A program made the position numbers and the translations under genes. Under the pieces are notes generated by a model. That model had not been told where the DNA came from. It ran no database searches and saw nothing but the letters and a program-made list of their open reading frames with translations. From the NCBI RefSeq assembly GCF_005047355.1, contig NZ_SUMC01000018.1, positions 62,001 to 126,000 on the forward strand: DNA of 64,000 nt. Reading direction: 5' to 3'. This document shows positions 16,017 to 23,162 of the stretch, piece after piece. Each line of letters begins with the position of its first letter. Position 1 is the first letter of the stretch. The DNA comes from Actinacidiphila oryziradicis (GTDB lineage: Bacteria > Actinomycetota > Actinomycetes > Streptomycetales > Streptomycetaceae).

Positions 16017-16661
16017 ATGAACCGCCGCACAGGCCTGATCCTCGACTTCGGCGGGGTACTGACCACCAGCGTCCCCTCCTGCGCACTCGGCTTCGACCGC
16101 CGTGCCGGCCTGCCCGACGGCACTTTCCTGTCGTTGATCGCCAAGGACCCGCAAGGCGCCGCACTGTTCGCCGACCTCGAACGCGGGGCGATCACCCAGA
16201 CCGAGTGGAACGAACGCACCGCCGCCCTGCTGGGCATCGACGGCACCGACCTGCTCCGCCGGGCGCTGGAGGACCTGCGCCCGGAGCCGTCGGTCATCGC
16301 CGCCGCCCAGACCGCCCGCGCCGCCGGGATAACGGTCGGGATCTTCTCCAACAGCCTCGGCGCCGGGCCGTACGACATCTACGATGGCTACTACCTCGAT
16401 CGGCTGTACGATGCCGTGCTGATCTCCGAAGACCACAAAGCCCGCAAGCCCGATCCGGCCCTCTACCGGACCATGCTCGACCTCATGGACCTTCCCGGCG
16501 AGGCGTGCGTGTTCGCCGACGACACCGCCCGCAATCTGCCGCCCGCAGAAGAACTCGGCATCGCCACGATCCTCGCCAGGGACCCGGCGGACACGATCGC
16601 GCAGTTGGAAGCCCTCCTCGGACTCCCGCTGACGGGACATGACCAGGTCGTGGCGAGCTGA
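16017..16661 (+). CDS. HAD-IA family hydrolase
   Basis: 214 residues. The ATG at 16017 has GGGAG upstream and lies 65 bp after the ligase. Motif I reads DFGGVLTTS, so the second Asp of the usual DxD is Gly, as in YihX-like and epoxide-hydrolase-N-domain-like members. Motif II (GIFSNSLG), the motif III lysine (HKARKPDPALY) and motif IV (CVFADDTARN) are present. A small-molecule phosphatase is the likeliest role. It may be cotranscribed with the CoA ligase. Substrate unknown. Confidence 0.88.
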   Translation: MNRRTGLILDFGGVLTTSVPSCALGFDRRAGLPDGTFLSLIAKDPQGAALFADLERGAITQTEWNERTAALLGIDGTDLLRRALEDLRPEPSVIAAAQTARAAGITVGIFSNSLGAGPYDIYDGYYLDRLYDAVLISEDHKARKPDPALYRTMLDLMDLPGEACVFADDTARNLPPAEELGIATILARDPADTIAQLEALLGLPLTGHDQVVAS

Positions 16662-16828
16662 TCGTGACCGGTCGTCAACGGTCCGGGCGACGCCCCGGCA
16701 ACGGACCCGGCAACGGACCGCGGCCCCGGCGCGCACCGCACGCGTACCAACTCGTGACACTACCCGTGCCGCAGCCGCTGTAACCTCCTTCTCATGTGCG
16801 GCCCGCCGGGCCGCGGGGAGGGGGGATC

Positions 16829-17830
16829 GTGACGGACCGGTCCGAGGCCTCAGAGCGTCTGGCGCTCGGTGAGAGCGCCCTGCAGAGCGGTGAGCTCACC
16901 GTCGCGCGCGCCCATTTCGAGGCCGCCGAGGCACTGCTGGCCGACGAGCCGCTGCCACGGCGGGCGGCGGCGGTACGGGGAATCGCGGTGACCCATCTGC
17001 TGGCCGGGGAGGTGCGGTACGCGTGCGTGCTGCTCGAGACGGCGATCGAGCAGTTGGAAGCGAAGGGTGGGCCCCGCAGTCCGGAGACGGACGACGCGCT
17101 GTTGTTACTGCACACCGCGTCCATTGCCCCGTACACCGACCTGGGGGCATACGCACGCGCCGCACAGGCCGCCGAACTCGCCCTCGCTCTGGTGCCGCAC
17201 GCCACTGACCAGGCGCTGGTCGCCCGTGCCCACCGAAGCGTCGCGCGGACGCTGATCGCCACCGGCCGGATCGCCGAGGCCGAGGCATCGCTCGCCACCG
17301 CCCAGGAGCTGTACGAACAGCTGGGGCCGCATGCCGAATTGGCGCAGGTCCACTGGATGCGCGGATATGTGCATGCCCAGGGCGGCGACCTCGCCCGTGC
17401 CGAGACCGAACTCCGTACCGCCCGCGACATGCTCTCCGCCGACGGGGCCGCGCTGTATACCGTCCAGGTCGAGGTCGAGCTCGCGGACGTCCTGCGCCGC
17501 CGAGGGTTGCGGGCCGAGGCCGAAGAGCTTCTACGGTCCCATCTCGACCGGCTCAGCCCCTGGCACGGCGCTGTCCACGCCGGCGGCGTGCACCGCCTCC
17601 TCGGCCAGATCGCCGAGGAACACGGTGACACCGAGGGCGCCGAGGAACACTACGTGTCGGCCCTGGCCCTCCTCGAACGCGCCGGTGCCGCCGGCGACCT
17701 GGCCGACATCTGCCGTCTGCTCGGCGATCTCTTCCGCCGCACCGGCCGCGTCGAAGCCGCCCTGGGCGCCTACCGCACCGGCCTCGGCCACAAGGCCGCC
17801 ATAGGCACGACAACGCTGGGGCAGGCGTGA
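16829..17830 (+). CDS. Tetratricopeptide-repeat protein
   Basis: 333 residues. The GTG at 16829 follows a very strong G-rich RBS (GGGGAGGGGGG). The chain is almost wholly alpha-helical TPR-like repeats such as AHFEAAEALL, AAQAAELALAL, AEASLATAQELYEQLG and AEEHYVSALALLERAG. No signal peptide, membrane helix or catalytic domain is visible, so it is probably a cytoplasmic scaffold or regulator. A promoter-like GTGACA (16754) and TAACCT (16781) lie upstream. It is convergent with the STAS gene. Function not recognised. Confidence 0.85.
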   Translation: MTDRSEASERLALGESALQSGELTVARAHFEAAEALLADEPLPRRAAAVRGIAVTHLLAGEVRYACVLLETAIEQLEAKGGPRSPETDDALLLLHTASIAPYTDLGAYARAAQAAELALALVPHATDQALVARAHRSVARTLIATGRIAEAEASLATAQELYEQLGPHAELAQVHWMRGYVHAQGGDLARAETELRTARDMLSADGAALYTVQVEVELADVLRRRGLRAEAEELLRSHLDRLSPWHGAVHAGGVHRLLGQIAEEHGDTEGAEEHYVSALALLERAGAAGDLADICRLLGDLFRRTGRVEAALGAYRTGLGHKAAIGTTTLGQA

Positions 17831-17878
17831 TCGAACCGGGGGGCGCGGCCGCCGCCGTGGACCGTACGCCGTCAGCCG

Positions 17879-18253
17879 CTACGCGCTGAGCGGCGGCGCG
17901 GCCTCGTCCGTCGCCGCCTCAAGGTCCGGGTAGACCTCAAAAAGGCGCCGCACGCCCAGCGCGGACAGAACGCGGTTGACGTGGGAACCGTCCACCGCCC
18001 CGCCCTCGGGAAGAATCAGCCGGAGCCGTCCCGCGCAAGAGCGCATCAGGCGCCGTGCGGCGATGAGAACGCCCACCCCGCTCGAGTCGCAGAAGCAGAC
18101 CTCGGCCAGGTCGAGCACTATATGACGCCGGCCGTCCGCAACCGCGTCATGAACATGCTGACGGACCGCGGGTGCGGTCACCAGGTCCATCTCACCCGAG
18201 ACGGATACGATGGTCCAATCATGTTGTTGGGTCTGCATCACCTTCAACGCCAT
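17879..18253 (-). CDS. STAS-domain anti-sigma factor antagonist
   Basis: 124 residues, a single STAS domain. The phosphorylatable serine pair is in VCFCDSSGVGVL (Ser57/Ser58), preceded by the standard HIVLDLAEV strand. Such proteins bind RsbW-like kinases when unphosphorylated and so release a sigma factor. The ATG at 18253 has GGAG a few bases upstream. The gene is divergent from an ECF sigma factor, but ECF factors are normally not controlled by STAS proteins, so the adjacency may be coincidental. The window's only HATPase candidate partner is at 10025-10480. Confidence 0.93.
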   Translation of the reverse strand: MALKVMQTQQHDWTIVSVSGEMDLVTAPAVRQHVHDAVADGRRHIVLDLAEVCFCDSSGVGVLIAARRLMRSCAGRLRLILPEGGAVDGSHVNRVLSALGVRRLFEVYPDLEAATDEAAPPLSA

Positions 18254-18353
18254 TGGCTCCGGCCTTTCCTCGGGTCCTCGGTCCTCTGGCAGCGGTCCGA
18301 CTGACCCTACGCCCTGCCCCCGCCCCTTCCCCGCAATCTTCCGGTCACACCCG

Positions 18354-18407
18354 GATAACGCATTATCAAAAGCGGTCCCTTCTGGCGGCAGGTTGCCGCA
18401 AAGGGAC
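18354..18407. promoter_or_regulatory. Inverted repeats in the STAS / ECF sigma divergent region
   Basis: GATAA-CGCA-TTATC at 18354-18367 is an operator-like palindrome. It is followed by a hairpin at 18375-18407 with outer arms GTCCCTT/AAGGGAC and inner arms GCGGCA/TGCCGC. Both lie in the 275-bp gap between two divergent regulatory genes. The hairpin has no T-run, so it may be a protein site or a leader structure rather than a terminator. Confidence 0.45.
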
Positions 18408-18528
18408 GTGCGCCGTCAGAACCGACCGTTACATTCGATCTGACCGGCCTTATATGGCACGGTCGGTAGGACTACGGGCAAAACGGCGGGACAGCGCAGG
18501 GGCGAGACGGCGAGAAGGGGACATCCGC

Positions 18529-19077
18529 ATGACAGCGGCAGCAGCACCACCCCGCTGGGACCGGAAGATGCAGCAGCGCCTCGCCCGCGGCGAGGAAGCC
18601 GCCCTCGGCGAGCTGTACGACCGGTTCGCGCCGCTGGTGCACAGCCTGGCCCACCGCGTCATGGACGACGAGGACGCGGCCGCGCAGATCACCCGCGAGG
18701 TCTTCGGCTACATATGGGAGAACCCGGACGCCTACGACCCCAAGCGCGGATCGCTACGTTCCTGGGTCGCCGGCATCACCCAGCGGCAGGCCGTCCACCG
18801 GCTGCGCCAGGCGTCGTGCCCGGACGAGAGCAACCCGGAGGAGATCGAGGCCCGGATCCGGGAGGCCTCGGCCGCCGCCCGCGCCGACTACATCGTCGAC
18901 TCCATGCCCGCTCCGCTGCGCGCCGCCCTCGATCTCGCCTACCGCAAGCATCGTGACTACCGGCAGACCGCCGCTGTCCTGGGCGTCACCGAGGACGAGG
19001 CCCGCCGCCGGCTGCGGCTCGGACTGCAACTGCTCTCCACCGCCGTCGACCAACCCCGGCGCGGAGGGCTGCTGTGA
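18529..19077 (+). CDS. ECF-type RNA polymerase sigma factor
   Basis: 182 residues. The ATG at 18529 has GAAGGGG 8 nt upstream. Region 2 (LYDRFAPLVHSLAHRVMDDEDAA, VFGYIWENPDAYDPKRGSLRSWV) and region 4 (LDLAYRKHRDYRQTAAVLGVTEDEARRRLRLGLQLL) are both clear, with the usual linker between. It directs RNA polymerase to a small set of promoters. The stop codon overlaps the start of the next gene by 4 bp, the typical coupling of an ECF factor to its cognate anti-sigma partner. Confidence 0.93.
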   Translation: MTAAAAPPRWDRKMQQRLARGEEAALGELYDRFAPLVHSLAHRVMDDEDAAAQITREVFGYIWENPDAYDPKRGSLRSWVAGITQRQAVHRLRQASCPDESNPEEIEARIREASAAARADYIVDSMPAPLRAALDLAYRKHRDYRQTAAVLGVTEDEARRRLRLGLQLLSTAVDQPRRGGLL

Positions 19078-20300
19078 ACGGCCCGGCACCGGGCAACGGC
19101 CCGCATCTCGGTGGCGGCTCCGAACTGCCCTGCGTGCCGCAGCCCCGCGTGACACTCGAGAACGGGGACGCCCCCACCGGCCCGGTCCGCAGCAGCGTCG
19201 GACCGCTACCCAGTTTCGACCACCAGACCCTCCGTTCCCTGCTCGGCGCCTTCGCGCTGGGCGCCTGCTCCCGCGACGAGGGCCTTGCCATAGAGGTCCA
19301 TCTCACCGACTGCGCCGCCTGCGCCGACGAGGCGCTGCGGCTGAGCGACGCCGTCGGCCTGCTCCATCCCGAGGACTCCCTCGACCTCGATCCATTACTA
19401 CGCGCCCGGGTCCTGGAGAACTGCCTCGGCCGCCGCCCCGCCCGGATCCCGGTCCCCGAGTGGGCCGCGCCCTACGACGCCGAGACCGCGCGGCTCGATG
19501 CCTTCCTCGCCGACCTCAACGAGCCCGAGTGGCACGAGCCGGTCAGGCTCTCCTGGTGGAAGGGCGAGCGCATCCTCACCCTCTGCGGCGTCCTCTCCCA
19601 CCTCGGCTCCGTCGACGGCCTCGTCGCCGCCTCGCTCGGCCTCGACGACCCGCTCGGGCCCGGGTCGCCCCGTACGATGCTCGACCGTACGAACAGCGCA
19701 GCCGAGCGGTGCCGCGCCCACCGGTCCTCGCTCGTACGGGACAGCTGGCGCACCCAGACCCGTGACATCGTGCGCACGCTCTCCTTCGCCGGCTCCGGTA
19801 CCGGCGGGCTGCCCGTCGACTACGCCGACTTCGTGCTGCCCATGCGCGACGCGCTCGTCGACCGCGCCTTCGAGTGCTGGATACACGCCCAGGACATCGC
19901 CAACGCCCTCGACTACCCGGAGTACGGCCCGCCCTCGGCCCGCCACCTCAACAAGATGGTCGATCTCGCCGCGCGCATGCTCCCCAGCGCCCTCGCCGCC
20001 CGCCGCCGCGCCGGCCTCACCAGCTCCCCGGTCCGCCTCGTCGCCGCCGGCACCCCGGGCCGCTCTCTGCACCTCCACATCGAAGGCAACGGCGGCGGCC
20101 ACTGGGACATCTCCCTGGACTCCCCCGGCGCCCTGGCCTCCCGGGACAACGCCATCGCCAGCATCGCCCTGGACAGCGTCGACTTCTGCCACCTCGCCGC
20201 CGGCCACATCGAGCCCGAACGCGTCGCCGTCGGCCAGGAAGGCGACACCTCCGCCATCCGTGACGTCCTCTTCGCCACAGCCAGCCTCAGCCGCCTCTAG
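19074..20300 (+). CDS. Zinc-finger anti-sigma-like protein fused to an MDMPI-type domain
   Basis: 408 residues. The GTG start overlaps the ECF sigma stop. Residues ~45-85 hold a zf-HC2/ZAS-like motif (EVHLTDCAACADEAL, HxxxCxxC), the hallmark of zinc-binding anti-sigma factors. Residues ~100-400 resemble the mycothiol-dependent maleylpyruvate isomerase superfamily (WHEPVRLSWWKGERIL, FECWIHAQDIANALDYP and an SCP2-like end). No membrane helix is visible, so it would act in the cytoplasm. I infer that it sequesters the coupled sigma factor and that the MDMPI-like part is the sensor. Whether that part is enzymatic is unknown. Confidence 0.88.
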   Translation: MNGPAPGNGPHLGGGSELPCVPQPRVTLENGDAPTGPVRSSVGPLPSFDHQTLRSLLGAFALGACSRDEGLAIEVHLTDCAACADEALRLSDAVGLLHPEDSLDLDPLLRARVLENCLGRRPARIPVPEWAAPYDAETARLDAFLADLNEPEWHEPVRLSWWKGERILTLCGVLSHLGSVDGLVAASLGLDDPLGPGSPRTMLDRTNSAAERCRAHRSSLVRDSWRTQTRDIVRTLSFAGSGTGGLPVDYADFVLPMRDALVDRAFECWIHAQDIANALDYPEYGPPSARHLNKMVDLAARMLPSALAARRRAGLTSSPVRLVAAGTPGRSLHLHIEGNGGGHWDISLDSPGALASRDNAIASIALDSVDFCHLAAGHIEPERVAVGQEGDTSAIRDVLFATASLSRL

Positions 20301-20326
20301 GGCCTGTCCGACCGCTGCGGCCCTCG

Positions 20327-21199
20327 TCAGGCGAAGACCACGGTGCGTCGGCCGTCGAGCAGCACCCGGTGCTCGCTGTGCCACTTCACGGCCCGCGCCA
20401 GTGCCTGGCACTCGACATCGCGTCCCACGGCGACAAGCTGCTCGGGGGTGACCTGGTGCCCGACCCGCTCGACTTCCTGCTCGATGATCGGGCCCTCGTC
20501 AAGGTCGGCCGTCACATAGTGCGCGGTGGCACCGATCAGCTTCACGCCCCGCTCATGCGCCTGGTGGTACGGCCTGGCGCCCTTGAAACTCGGCAGGAAG
20601 GAATGGTGGATGTTGATGATCTTCCCGGAGAGCTCCTTGCAGAAGTGGTCCGAGAGAACCTGCATATACCGGGCGAGCACCACCAGCTCAACGTGCTCCC
20701 GCTGGACGAGCGCAAGCAGCTCCGCCTCCGCCTCGGCCTTGTTCTCCTTCGTGACCGGGATGTGCCGGAAAGGGATGCCGTAGGCGCCGACGAGCGCCTC
20801 GAAGTCGGTGTGGTTGGAGACCACGGCCGCGATCTCGATCGGCAGCGCACCGATGCTGGTCCGGAAGAGGAGATCATTCAGGCAGTGGCCGAACCTGCTG
20901 ACCATCAGGACGACCCGCATCCGCTCCTCGGAGGGATGGATCCGCCAGTCCATGTGATATGCGTCACCAACGGCGGCGAAGCTGGCCCGCAGCTTCTCCA
21001 GCGTGACCGGCGACTGCCCCGAGAAGTGGACGCGCATGAAGAAAAGGCCCGTGTCGCGGTCCCCGAACTGCTGGCTGTCCTCGATGTTGCAGCCGGTCAT
21101 GAAGAGATAGCTCGACACGGCGTGCACAATGCCCGTCTTGTCGGGGCAGGACAAGGTCAGCACATACTGCGACTCGTTCACCGGAAAAGACTCGCACAC
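20327..21199 (-). CDS. purU: Formyltetrahydrofolate deformylase
   Basis: 290 residues, full length. An N-terminal ACT domain (~10-85: LTLSCPDKTGIVHAVSSYL) precedes a formyltransferase-like hydrolase domain with the catalytic set IINIHHSFLPSF (Asn196, His198) and DLDEGPII (Asp234). It hydrolyses 10-formyl-THF to THF and formate, balancing the one-carbon pool and feeding purine synthesis. The GTG at 21199 is used; a GTG at 21181 is an alternative. It is convergent with the MDMPI-type gene, with only 26 bp between them. Confidence 0.95.
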   Translation of the reverse strand: MCESFPVNESQYVLTLSCPDKTGIVHAVSSYLFMTGCNIEDSQQFGDRDTGLFFMRVHFSGQSPVTLEKLRASFAAVGDAYHMDWRIHPSEERMRVVLMVSRFGHCLNDLLFRTSIGALPIEIAAVVSNHTDFEALVGAYGIPFRHIPVTKENKAEAEAELLALVQREHVELVVLARYMQVLSDHFCKELSGKIINIHHSFLPSFKGARPYHQAHERGVKLIGATAHYVTADLDEGPIIEQEVERVGHQVTPEQLVAVGRDVECQALARAVKWHSEHRVLLDGRRTVVFA

Positions 21200-21235
21200 A
21201 CCCCGCCCGGCAGGGAAAACCCGTCCGTCAGGCGG

Positions 21236-21730
21236 TCAGGCGGTACGCGTGTATATCGCGAGTACGTCCAGCGAGCGCGGCGGCGCGTCCGGGTCCTCCC
21301 CGTCGGCCGTGGCCAGCCGCACATGCGCCTCACGGGCGGCACGGACGGCCTCCGGCCAGCCGTGGTGCTCCAGATAGGCGGAGACGGGGGCGTCCGCGCC
21401 GACCTGGTGCAGGATCTTCAGCACCCGCAGCACGGCGACATCGATGAGCGCCGCCTCCTGCGAGTCCCGGAAGACGGTGCCGACGTACTTCTCGGCGGAC
21501 CAGTTGTCCAGCCAGGTGTCCTCGACCAGCCGGTAGACGGCATCAGTGACGTCTCCGTAACCGGGCCGCCCGGCAAGCCAGCACTCCTGCTGGAAAACCG
21601 GGTCGCTGATCATGTGCAGCGCCGAGCGCACATTGGTGCGCCAGCGCCACCACGGCATGTCATTGAGCGGCATACCGCCCATCGTGATGGAGCGGGCACC
21701 TCGACGGGAAGACTTCTCCGAACTCTGCAC
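21236..21730 (-). CDS. Conserved hypothetical protein, 164 aa
   Basis: No known domain recognised. The core is rich in Trp and charged residues (MPWWRWRTNVRSALHM, CWLAGRPGYGDVTDAVYRLVEDTWLDNW, ALIDVAVLRVLKILHQVGADAPVSAYLEHHGW) and looks like a compact soluble helical protein. Its start is uncertain: the GTG at 21730 or ATGs at 21682 and 21673; the last would begin MPLNDMPWWRW. It lies 36 bp upstream of purU on the same strand and is probably cotranscribed with it. Confidence 0.8.
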   Translation of the reverse strand: MQSSEKSSRRGARSITMGGMPLNDMPWWRWRTNVRSALHMISDPVFQQECWLAGRPGYGDVTDAVYRLVEDTWLDNWSAEKYVGTVFRDSQEAALIDVAVLRVLKILHQVGADAPVSAYLEHHGWPEAVRAAREAHVRLATADGEDPDAPPRSLDVLAIYTRTA

Positions 21731-21842
21731 AGTGCACGATCGTACGTTCCATGGAAGCAGCGCTCCTAATTCACCCTAAAGTGACCCGTTGTTAACCTAT
21801 GGTCACCCCGGCGTTGGGGCGGGCGCGGAATCTTCACATCAC

Positions 21843-23135
21843 ATGACTGACCGTGGTATGGGTTCAAGCGCGGGCGGACGCATGCGCAAAGCCGCCCGGT
21901 TCATCAGCCTGTTGACCTGCGGCGCGCTGCTCAGCGGCTGCGGCGGGCTTTCGGCGTCCTCGGGGAGCCCGGCTCCGATCACCGTCATGACCTGGGCGCC
22001 CGAGGGCACCAAGGCGACCAACATGCCGGGGATGCCGGCGATGGCGGAGGCCTACGCCAAGTACATCAATGCCAAGGGCGGCATAAACGGGCACAAGTTG
22101 AAGGTGCTCACCTGCAACGAGCACAACGACAGCGTCGCCGTCGCCAATTGCGTCGACCGCGCCTCCCACGCGGGGGCGGTCGCCGTCGTCGGCTCCTACA
22201 GCGAGCACGGCGCCAGCTTCTCCGCCGCCCTGGAGACGGCCGGCATCCCGTATATCGGGGGCTACGGGATCACGCAGGAGGAGTTCGCCAGCCCCGTCTC
22301 GTACCCCGTCAACGGCGGCCTGCCCGCCCTCCTGGCCGGCAACGGACAGCAACTCGCCGCCAAGTGCTCCAAGGTCTCCCTCGTCCGCCCGGACACCACC
22401 GCCGGCGACCAGTTCCCCGGCTTCCTCGACGCCGGGCTGCGCAATGCCGGCAAGAGCGACGCCACCGACCTGAGGGCCCCCGACGACGCCACGGACTACA
22501 CCTCCGCCGCCCAGCAATCCATCGGCAACGACGCCAGCGGCCAATGCGTCACCGCCGTCCTCGGCGACGCCACCGCCACCTTCTTCGACTCCTTCCGGCG
22601 CCTGCGCGAAACCGACTCCGGCACCGGCACCGAGCACGCCCCCCGGGCCCACATCGCCTCCGTCCTCGGCAGTGTCACCCAGTCCACCGTCGACAGCACC
22701 GGCGGCAGCACCAGCCCCCTCGAAGGCGCCCTCGTCACGTCCTGGTACCCGCCCGCCGCCGACACCGCCTGGGCCCCGATGAAGCAGGTCATCCAGAAGT
22801 ACGCCTTCAACGACGACCGCATCGACGCCAACGACCCCGGCGTCCAGACCACCTGGATCGCCTACACCGCCTTCACCCAAGTCGTCGCGTCCCTCGGTCA
22901 CCAGGCCATCACCGCCACCAACGTCATGCGCGCCTTCGGCTCCGCCCACGGCATCTCCACCGGCGGCCTCACCCCGCCCCTCGGCTGGCGCGACGCCGAC
23001 CTCCTCCCCGTCCCGGACCTTCCCCGAATGGTCAACGCCAAGGTCACCTACCAAGTCGTCCGCAACGGCCGCCTCGTCGCCGCCCGCTCCGGCTTCGCCG
23101 ACGTCAGCGGAACCCTCGAAACCACCCCGCAGTAG
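21843..23135 (+). CDS. ABC transporter substrate-binding lipoprotein (branched-chain amino acid type)
   Basis: Up to 430 residues. A lipoprotein signal with hydrophobic core and lipobox LLSGC ends ~20 residues after an internal ATG at 21882. That ATG, preceded by GGGCGGAC, is therefore a strong alternative to the ATG at 21843. The mature part has a periplasmic-binding-protein type 1 fold (AYAKYINAKGGINGHKLKVLTCNE, VAVVGSYSEHGASF, YTSAAQQSI), as in LivK-like proteins. It would be anchored outside the membrane and bind an amino acid or other small solute. No permease or ATPase gene adjoins it, so it may serve a distant transporter or act as a sensor. Confidence 0.9.
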   Translation: MTDRGMGSSAGGRMRKAARFISLLTCGALLSGCGGLSASSGSPAPITVMTWAPEGTKATNMPGMPAMAEAYAKYINAKGGINGHKLKVLTCNEHNDSVAVANCVDRASHAGAVAVVGSYSEHGASFSAALETAGIPYIGGYGITQEEFASPVSYPVNGGLPALLAGNGQQLAAKCSKVSLVRPDTTAGDQFPGFLDAGLRNAGKSDATDLRAPDDATDYTSAAQQSIGNDASGQCVTAVLGDATATFFDSFRRLRETDSGTGTEHAPRAHIASVLGSVTQSTVDSTGGSTSPLEGALVTSWYPPAADTAWAPMKQVIQKYAFNDDRIDANDPGVQTTWIAYTAFTQVVASLGHQAITATNVMRAFGSAHGISTGGLTPPLGWRDADLLPVPDLPRMVNAKVTYQVVRNGRLVAARSGFADVSGTLETTPQ

Positions 23136-23162
23136 CTGGAGCCACCGGGGGCGGGAAAGTAG

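Noticed and set aside
14206..16164. Very long minus-strand open frame (652 codons) opposite the acyl-CoA ligase
   Set aside because: Gly/Ala/Glu/Val-rich shadow of a high-GC gene. The + strand carries all ANL motifs.
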